A stretch of DNA of 64,000 bases from Micromonospora cabrerizensis (lineage in GTDB: Bacteria; Actinomycetota; Actinomycetes; Mycobacteriales; Micromonosporaceae), in the NCBI RefSeq assembly GCF_022230955.1, contig NZ_JAKKFI010000045.1, positions 1 through 64,000 on the forward strand, read 5' to 3'. A program made the translations under genes and the position numbers. Under the pieces are notes generated by a model. That model was given only the letters and a program-made list of their open reading frames with translations. It did not search any database and was not told the origin of the DNA. Shown here piece after piece: positions 59,460 through 64,000 of the stretch (position 1 is its first letter; every line of letters starts with the position of its first letter).

Positions 59460-59846
59460 TCAGGGACCGTGCGGCAGCGGCTGCGCCAGCGCGCGGAGGT
59501 CCGAGGGGAGCTGGGCCAGGGCGTCCTCGAACTCCCGGTGCCCGATCACCCGGTGCATCGTCTGGAGGACCGCCCGGGTGCCCCGCTCGGCGGCCGGACG
59601 GTCGATCCCGGCGCGGTCGGCGACCCGGCGGAGGAACTCGTCGTAGCCGAACGCCTCCGGCGCCTCGGCCGCCTTGACCAGCAACGGGCTCAGCTCGTCG
59701 GCCAGGTGGGGGGCCAACGCTCCAGCCTCACCGCCGCTGAGCCGCTCGGTGAGGGTCCGCAGAACGGCCTCGGTCAGTGGGCGCGCCTGCTCCGGCGGAA
59801 CGCCCGCCCGTGCCGCGACCTTCTCGACGAACCCCAGCTCGGCCAT
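59460..59846 (-). CDS. DUF2267 protein
   Basis: A 128-residue all-helical protein: FVEKVAARAGVPPEQARPLTEAVLRTLTERLSGGEAGALAPHLADELSPLL followed by a second similar half (YDEFLRRVADRAGIDRPAAERGTRAVLQTMHRVIGHREFEDALAQLP), the internal two-fold pattern of DUF2267. No biochemical function is established. It lies alone and converges on the lectin gene. Confidence 0.82.
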   Translation of the reverse strand: MAELGFVEKVAARAGVPPEQARPLTEAVLRTLTERLSGGEAGALAPHLADELSPLLVKAAEAPEAFGYDEFLRRVADRAGIDRPAAERGTRAVLQTMHRVIGHREFEDALAQLPSDLRALAQPLPHGP

Positions 59847-60025
59847 TCCCCCGCCCTTCGTTTCGGAGATGCGTGGCTACCCGGGCCGGTCGACGGCAAA
59901 CCCGGCGGCCGGAGCGGGACGGGTCTGATGGTTGCTCCGCGAGGCACCGTCACCGTCTCGTACGGTGAGGTCGGACCGGGAACCCGACGGCTGCCCGACG
60001 GCGGCCCGTGCCGCAGGAGGAGCAG

Positions 60026-60358
60026 ATGGCCGTCGACCTACCCGACGTGATCGACCGGTACTTCCGGGCCGTCAACGACCGGGATCTGGACGCCTTCGTC
60101 GCCTGCTTCGCGGACACCGCGAGCGTCGCCGACGAGGACCGGCTGTACGACGGACGGGCCTCGATCCGCGCGTGGCGGCAGAAGACGATGGATGCCTACT
60201 CCTACACCGTCGAGCCGGTACGTGTCACCGAGCAGGCGGGCGACTCCTACCTGGCCCTCACCCGGGTCTCCGGCGACTTCCCCGGCAGCCCGATCGAGCT
60301 GCGGTACCGGTTCACCCTGCGCGACGACCTGATCGGCGCCCTGGACATCCGCCCGTAG
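60026..60358 (+). CDS. SnoaL/NTF2-fold protein
   Basis: A 110-residue cone-shaped alpha+beta-barrel protein (VIDRYFRAVNDRDLDAFVACFADTASVADEDRLYDGRASIRAWRQKTM), the SnoaL_2 pattern. AGGAGGAG just before ATG 60026 fixes the start. The fold hosts isomerases, hydrolases or ligand-binding proteins; this one probably is soluble, substrate unknown. Such proteins are often paired with SDR genes, and indeed an SDR remnant follows. Confidence 0.8.
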   Translation: MAVDLPDVIDRYFRAVNDRDLDAFVACFADTASVADEDRLYDGRASIRAWRQKTMDAYSYTVEPVRVTEQAGDSYLALTRVSGDFPGSPIELRYRFTLRDDLIGALDIRP

Positions 60359-60390
60359 CAGTTCCGGACCTACCCGGCGGGAGGGACGCC

Positions 60391-60615
60391 GTGCCACGGG
60401 TCTGGCTCATCACCGGTACGTCCCGAGGTCTCGGTCGCGCGCTCGCCGAGGCCGTGCTGGCCGACGGCGACCACCTGGTCGCCACCGCCCGCGACCCGGC
60501 TCAGCTCGGCGCCGACGCAGTGGCCGGCGCTTCGGCGGCTGCCGAGGCGCTCGCCGCGTCCGACGCGCGGTGGCGGGAGCTGAGCGAGTCGATCGCCTTC
60601 GACGCGACACCCTGA
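60391..60615 (+). pseudogene. short-chain dehydrogenase with large internal deletion
   Basis: A 74-codon frame. VPRVWLITGTSRGLGRALAEAVLADGDHLVATARDP is a normal SDR N-terminus (G-x3-G-x-G cofactor loop). It then joins directly to GADAVAGASAAAEALAASDARWRELSESIAFDA, which matches the very C-terminus of classical SDRs of about 275-280 residues. Roughly 200 residues, including the YxxxK active site, are missing in frame. GGGAGGG five bases before GTG 60391 is intact. It cannot be an active SDR. Confidence 0.8.
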
Positions 60616-60758
60616 CCGCGCCGAATGCCGCACCGACGATGCGTGCGCGGGCGGTCCGCACGTGATCAACCGCCGAACGGACGAGACGGCCCAGGGGTCA
60701 GCGGATGACATGATGTGGCGACAACGGCTGTCGCTATTCGAAGGGTTGCTGGTGTCCG

Positions 60759-60842
60759 ATGGCGCACGTCGAGGCGAACACGTCCACCGCACCCGGGCGT
60801 GCCGTGGTGACGCTGACCGGCGACCCGCGGCCGGGGGGCTGA
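60759..60842 (+). other. short coupled ORF, possible STAS remnant or leader
   Basis: ATG 60759 opens a 27-codon frame, MAHVEANTSTAPGRAVVTLTGD and five more residues, whose stop overlaps the RsbW-like ATG as TGATG. The segment APGRAVVTLTGD resembles the first strand of STAS anti-sigma antagonists, which often precede such kinases. It may be a decayed STAS gene or a translational leader. Confidence 0.35.
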
Positions 60843-61258
60843 TGCCGGCCGAGCGACGCGACACCGTGGTCGAGCAGACCGTCCCCGCCCCGGCGGACAC
60901 CATGACGTACCAGGTGGCGACCGACGTCCGGGCGCTGCGCGCGTTCGTCAGCGCCGGTGCGCTGGCCCGGGGCCTGCCACCGCATCGGGTGGAGTTGCTG
61001 ACACTGGCCATCAGCGAGCTGGCCAGCAACACCTTGCAGCACACCACCGGCGGCGGCAGGGTCCTGCTCTGGGCCGAGTCCGGTCAGCTGTTCTGCGACG
61101 TCGTCGACCGGGGGCCGGCGCGGGAGTTCGGCCAGGGGATGCCGTCCACCGACTCGATCCGGGGCCGGGGGCTGGCGATCGTGGAGCAGGTCTGCGACGA
61201 GGTCGCCGTGCTGACCGGGCCCGGGGAGACCGTCGTACGGATTCGCCTGAGCCTGTGA
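60842..61258 (+). CDS. RsbW-like anti-sigma factor / serine kinase (HATPase_c_2)
   Basis: A 138-residue GHKL ATPase. N-box LTLAISELASNTLQHT holds the Glu/Asn pair; DRGPAREFG and STDSIRGRGLAIVEQVCDEV form the G1/G2 lid. Such small kinases bind sigma-B-like factors or phosphorylate STAS partners. ATG 60842 follows a G-rich stretch and is coupled to the short ORF before it; longer in-frame readings lack similarity. No sigma factor is encoded beside it. Confidence 0.85.
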   Translation: MPAERRDTVVEQTVPAPADTMTYQVATDVRALRAFVSAGALARGLPPHRVELLTLAISELASNTLQHTTGGGRVLLWAESGQLFCDVVDRGPAREFGQGMPSTDSIRGRGLAIVEQVCDEVAVLTGPGETVVRIRLSL

Positions 61259-61362
61259 GTCAGGCGGCGATCCACGCCCACTCGGACCGCGTTGGCTGCC
61301 ACAATGCGGTCAGCCCGGGGCGGACGGTGACCCGGGTCGAACCCGACCGGGAGGACGGCACG

Positions 61363-61740
61363 ATGCCGGACAGCGCACGCGAGGCAGAGCTGCTCGATGC
61401 CGAGCGCACCCTTCAGGCCGCCCAGCGGGCCGGCGACGTCGACGCTCTCGATCAGCTGCTGGTCGACCAGCTCATCGCCATCGGCCCGGACGGCCGTACG
61501 TACAGCAAGCAGGACGACCTGGCCGCGTACCGGGACCGCCGCTCGGTGGTGCAGGAGCTGGTCGAGGAGGAGCTGGACCTGCTCGTCGTGGAAAAGACCG
61601 GGGTGACGTTCTTCCTGGGCCGGGTGACCGGGGTGGCGGAGGGGGCGCCGTTCGCGGCTCGCCTGCGCTACACCCGGACCTGGGTCCACGACGACCCGCA
61701 CGGCTGGCGGGTTCTCGCCGCGCACATCAGCCCGGCCTGA
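61363..61740 (+). CDS. DUF4440/NTF2-fold protein
   Basis: A 125-residue protein of the SnoaL_3/DUF4440 type (ELLDAERTLQAAQRAGDVDALDQLLVDQLIAIGPDGRTYSKQDDLAAYR, then RLRYTRTWVHDDPHGWRVLAAHIS). These form small homodimeric barrels of mostly unknown role. GGAGG eight bases before ATG 61363 sets the start; the frame is open upstream into the anti-sigma gene but without similarity. Confidence 0.8.
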   Translation: MPDSAREAELLDAERTLQAAQRAGDVDALDQLLVDQLIAIGPDGRTYSKQDDLAAYRDRRSVVQELVEEELDLLVVEKTGVTFFLGRVTGVAEGAPFAARLRYTRTWVHDDPHGWRVLAAHISPA

Positions 61741-61741
61741 C

Positions 61742-62269
61742 TCAGCCCACGTCCTCATCCTCGTCATCGAGCAGACCCTGCTCGTCGAGGAACGCGAACC
61801 ACCGGTCGTCCGCCGGGGTCAGGTCGGCGTACCCCGGCCCGAGCAGGTAGTAGTCCACGAAGGATCCGAGGTCCGGGGCCAGCTCCTCGAAATCGTCGGA
61901 CATGAACCACTCGGCGCCGTTGGGTGGGAAGTACCAGATCGCTCCGGTGCCGAGGTCCATGAAGATCGGCTCGTCACTGCGGGTGCCCACCACCAGCCAG
62001 CCCGCCCGGTCCTCGGGGATGGTGGAGAAGTCCGGCGCGTAGTCGAGGTGGTACTGGATGCCCGCGAGGGTCGACGTGGACGCCAGCTCGAGCCGACCCG
62101 CCCGCAGCCCGTCGACCACCAGCAGGAGATCACGCAGGTCGGCCGGGAGACTCGCCGGGACGACGTCGATGGCGGCGCCCTCGCCGAACTCGGCGTACGC
62201 CAGGCTGGCCGGCTGGTCGGCCAGGTCGGCCCGCAGCTCCTCGATGAGCTGCCGCAGCTCGGGGTTCAC
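61742..62269 (-). CDS. SMI1/KNR4 (SUKH) family protein
   Basis: A 175-residue protein with the SUKH-type pattern: PASLPADLRDLLLVVDGLRAG, a central IPEDRAGWLVVGTRSDEPIFMDLGTGAIWYFP and DDFEELAPDLGSFVDYYL. SUKH proteins are often immunity proteins against contact toxins, but stand-alone members also exist; no toxin gene is adjacent. GTG 62269 has GAGG seven bases upstream. The tail is very acidic (DDEDEDVG). Confidence 0.8.
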   Translation of the reverse strand: MNPELRQLIEELRADLADQPASLAYAEFGEGAAIDVVPASLPADLRDLLLVVDGLRAGRLELASTSTLAGIQYHLDYAPDFSTIPEDRAGWLVVGTRSDEPIFMDLGTGAIWYFPPNGAEWFMSDDFEELAPDLGSFVDYYLLGPGYADLTPADDRWFAFLDEQGLLDDEDEDVG

Positions 62270-62448
62270 TGCACCACCTCTGTTCGGATGAGGTCCTGTC
62301 CGGCAAAGCTCCCGGCTGCCCGGAGACCTGCGAGCCGATGTGCGGATTGGTTCTACCACGCGGCGGCTTCCCGGGGCGTCACCTCGCCGAATCCGCCCAC
62401 GTCGGCGCACACCATGCCCGTCCGGGCCGCTGGCGTCGAGCCCTTTCC

Positions 62449-62919
62449 TCAGTTGACGATCGCGTCGACCGGGCCGACGCGCAGGGTGCCGTCGTTGAGG
62501 GGGGTGCAGCGGATGCCACCGGTGGTGCGCAGCGCCTTCCACGTCCCCGGGCCGACGGTGACGTCCATCCAGGCGCAGGGCCGGGCCGCCCGGTTGACGC
62601 GCAGGCTGACCGGGCCGTCGCCGGAGTCCAGCACCAGCACCCTGCCGATCAGCTCGTCCACGGCGATCCCGGCGGTGAGGATGTTGCGCCGCACCTCCGC
62701 CAGGCCGATGCCGACCGGCAGCGACTCCTGGGCGATGACTGTGACGCTGGCGTCGCGGTGCGCCTGTTGGCCGAAGTACCGGTCGCCGACGATGCCGAGG
62801 TCGGCCCGGATCCGGACCGCCTCGACCAGCTCACCGGGCGGGGCCGGGGCCGGGCCGTCGGCGGGCCGGCCCAGGAAGCGGTGCACGGGCGAGGCCAGCA
62901 ACTCGACGATCTCCGGCAT
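62449..62919 (-). CDS. MOSC domain protein
   Basis: A 156-residue protein with the MOSC signature, including LGIVGDRYFGQQ, VTVIAQESL, VRRNILTAGIAVDELIGRVLVL and the conserved Cys in RAARPCAWMD. MOSC domains bind molybdopterin or persulfide sulfur and, in YiiM/MARC relatives, reduce N-hydroxylated compounds. Here it stands alone, with no partner flavoprotein. It is probably leaderless, see the adjacent -10 box. Confidence 0.87.
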   Translation of the reverse strand: MPEIVELLASPVHRFLGRPADGPAPAPPGELVEAVRIRADLGIVGDRYFGQQAHRDASVTVIAQESLPVGIGLAEVRRNILTAGIAVDELIGRVLVLDSGDGPVSLRVNRAARPCAWMDVTVGPGTWKALRTTGGIRCTPLNDGTLRVGPVDAIVN

Positions 62920-62926
62920 GGCAGGA

Positions 62927-62932
62927 ATTGTA
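62927..62932 (-). promoter_or_regulatory. -10 box of a leaderless MOSC transcript
   Basis: TACAAT (minus strand) lies seven bases before the MOSC ATG and no ribosome site is present, so transcription should start at or next to the A of the ATG. No clear -35. Confidence 0.5.
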
Positions 62933-63017
62933 CGAAGCGGACCGGACTCTCCGGGGCAGGTCCACGGATGACCCGGTGGGACGGCGGCACGTTCGCCGCC
63001 GTCCCCACCGTCACGGT

Positions 63018-64000
63018 TCAGGCCGGCGTGCCGGTCACCGTCAGGTTCCGTACCCGGCCCACGTTGTCGAACGAGCCGAAACCCACCCGCCCGGAGCCGA
63101 ACGTGGTGTCCTTCGCGGTCATCAGCGGGTCCTTGTGACCGTCGACGTAGACCGCGATCTCGCCGGTCGTCGGCAGGTGCACCACCCGGACGCGGTGCCA
63201 GTCGGCATCGGTGATCGCCGGGTTGGCGCCTCGGGACCGGCCGTTCCACTGGTGGTCGATGCGCTCCCGGTCGGCATTGTCGACCTTGAAGATGCCGTTG
63301 TGCGGGTAGATGGTGTTGTCGGTGGAGAGGTGGGCGTAGTAGAACTCGGTGTCCGAGCGCCAACCGAAGACGATGATCACGTCGCGGTTGCTGACCTCCA
63401 CCGGCGTGTCGAGGCGTACGCGGGCGTCGACCTGCACCGACGACCAGGCCGGGCCGGCGGTCAGCACGGCGTACTCGAAGGGCCGGCGCGGCCCCGGCCG
63501 GCTCTCCCCGGCCTCGGCGAGGATGACCTCGTCGCGGGTGAACTGCCACTTCGCCGGGGTCACCGGCGCCCAGTTGGACGCCCCGGCGGTGCGGCGCAGG
63601 GTGGTGTCGCCGACGTCGCCGTCGGCGAACTCCCTCGTGCCGGTGACCTTCCAGATCTTTCCGTTGGCCTTCGCGACGAGGTAGAGCTCACCGGCGGCGT
63701 CGGTGCCGAAGCGCAGGTCCACCCGGTTGGGGTCGCCGGGCGCGCCGGGCCCGGAGAGGTCCCGCATCCGGACCGGGCCGCCCGCCGCGTCGAAGAGCGC
63801 GAGTTGGTGGATCGGGGCCAGGCCCTGGCCGCGGCGCATCTCGTTGGCCTCCGTGTAGAGCACCCGGCCGTCGACCAGGTCGCCGAAGACGTACTTGCCG
63901 CGCAGCGCCGGCAGCGTGCGCCCCCGGTAGACGAACCCGCCGGCCACCGCGACACCGACGTCGTCGGTGCAGTTCCAGCCCGGGGCGGGGTCGTGGTCGT
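63018..64000 (-). CDS. sugar-dehydrogenase-like propeller / DUF1080 protein (5' end outside window)
   Basis: The minus-strand frame is open to the window end; a GTG at 63947 is internal, since residues before it (DHDPAPGWNCTDDVGVAVAGGFVYRG) continue the family. The first visible part resembles the last blade of a glucose/sorbosone dehydrogenase propeller (FVYRGRTLPALRGKYVFGDLVDGRVLYTEAN). The C-terminal 200 residues are DUF1080-like, a laminin-G-like jelly roll (WSSVQVDARVRLDTP, DVIIVFGWRSDTEFYYAHLS, WHRVRVVHLPTTGEIAVYVDGH). It is probably secreted, acting on polysaccharide or 3-keto sugars. Confidence 0.82.
   Translation of the reverse strand, partial: DHDPAPGWNCTDDVGVAVAGGFVYRGRTLPALRGKYVFGDLVDGRVLYTEANEMRRGQGLAPIHQLALFDAAGGPVRMRDLSGPGAPGDPNRVDLRFGTDAAGELYLVAKANGKIWKVTGTREFADGDVGDTTLRRTAGASNWAPVTPAKWQFTRDEVILAEAGESRPGPRRPFEYAVLTAGPAWSSVQVDARVRLDTPVEVSNRDVIIVFGWRSDTEFYYAHLSTDNTIYPHNGIFKVDNADRERIDHQWNGRSRGANPAITDADWHRVRVVHLPTTGEIAVYVDGHKDPLMTAKDTTFGSGRVGFGSFDNVGRVRNLTVTGTPA

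Noticed and set aside
63018..63947. GTG at 63947 as the start of the last gene
   Set aside because: The same frame continues with family-like residues to the window edge and no ribosome site precedes the GTG.
1..64000. tRNA, rRNA, IS elements, prophage or modular NRPS/PKS genes
   Set aside because: I saw no supporting sequence; the only natural-product synthetase recognised is the NRPS-independent DesD.

Overview
The window looks like chromosomal DNA of a high-GC actinomycete, most likely a member of the Micromonosporaceae such as Micromonospora. This is inferred from the very GC-rich third codon positions, frequent GTG/TTG starts, a DmdR/IdeR-type iron box, a desferrioxamine locus in the order known from Streptomyces (desEFABCD), Tat lipoproteins, a large subtilisin and an NB-ARC/TPR regulator. 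I saw no rRNA, tRNA, prophage, insertion sequence or CRISPR array. No gene-free stretch exceeds about 300 bases.

Layout. 1-5800: an MFS exporter cut by the window edge and a translationally coupled 92-residue membrane protein, divergent from an XRE/NB-ARC/TPR regulator; then a flavin reductase divergent from a MarR regulator, and a DUF1772 membrane protein. 5837-18361: an iron island. On the minus strand the order is desE-desF-desA-desB-desC-desD; on the plus strand are two FecCD permeases, an ATPase and a penicillin-acylase-like Ntn hydrolase. One iron box at 13191-13205 sits between the two divergent transcripts. 18422-28801: secreted S8 and S1 proteases, a KDG kinase/KDPG aldolase pair, two tandem LtrA paralogues whose leader regions are also duplicated, a nucleosidase and a Tat-exported Rieske lipoprotein. 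28827-35064: an Hsp70/beta-propeller membrane fusion, a GNAT, a zinc-finger TetR, a Tat-exported BBE-type flavin oxidase and a DinB-fold protein.

35207-40954: a compact seven-gene minus-strand operon (MDR dehydrogenase, PTPS/QueD-like protein, GT4 glycosyltransferase, methyltransferase, UPF0104 membrane protein, GTP cyclohydrolase II, RibD-type reductase) ending in a 19-bp-stem hairpin. I regard this as the best candidate for an undescribed pathway: a GTP-derived pyrimidine or pterin that is methylated, glycosylated and possibly lipid- or membrane-linked. Its PTPS-like enzyme lacks the usual catalytic Cys and one zinc His.

41141-53895: a 1616-residue LPVTG surface protein with ten DUF11 repeats, seven of them almost identical; a hydrolase pair; an XRE-cupin regulator divergent from a thioredoxin-reductase/methyltransferase fusion across nested TTGCC palindromes; a 77-bp palindromic element; a DivIVA-like coiled-coil protein; a disulfide oxidoreductase; and an aminoglycoside-nucleotidyltransferase-like protein. 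53933-64000: a probable copper-related trio (polytopic membrane protein, cupredoxin-like lipoprotein, CopC-like protein), a PA14/propeller/ricin-lectin secreted protein, several small proteins (DUF2267, two NTF2-fold, RsbW-like kinase, SUKH, MOSC), an SDR remnant with a large in-frame internal deletion, and a second propeller/DUF1080 protein cut by the window end.
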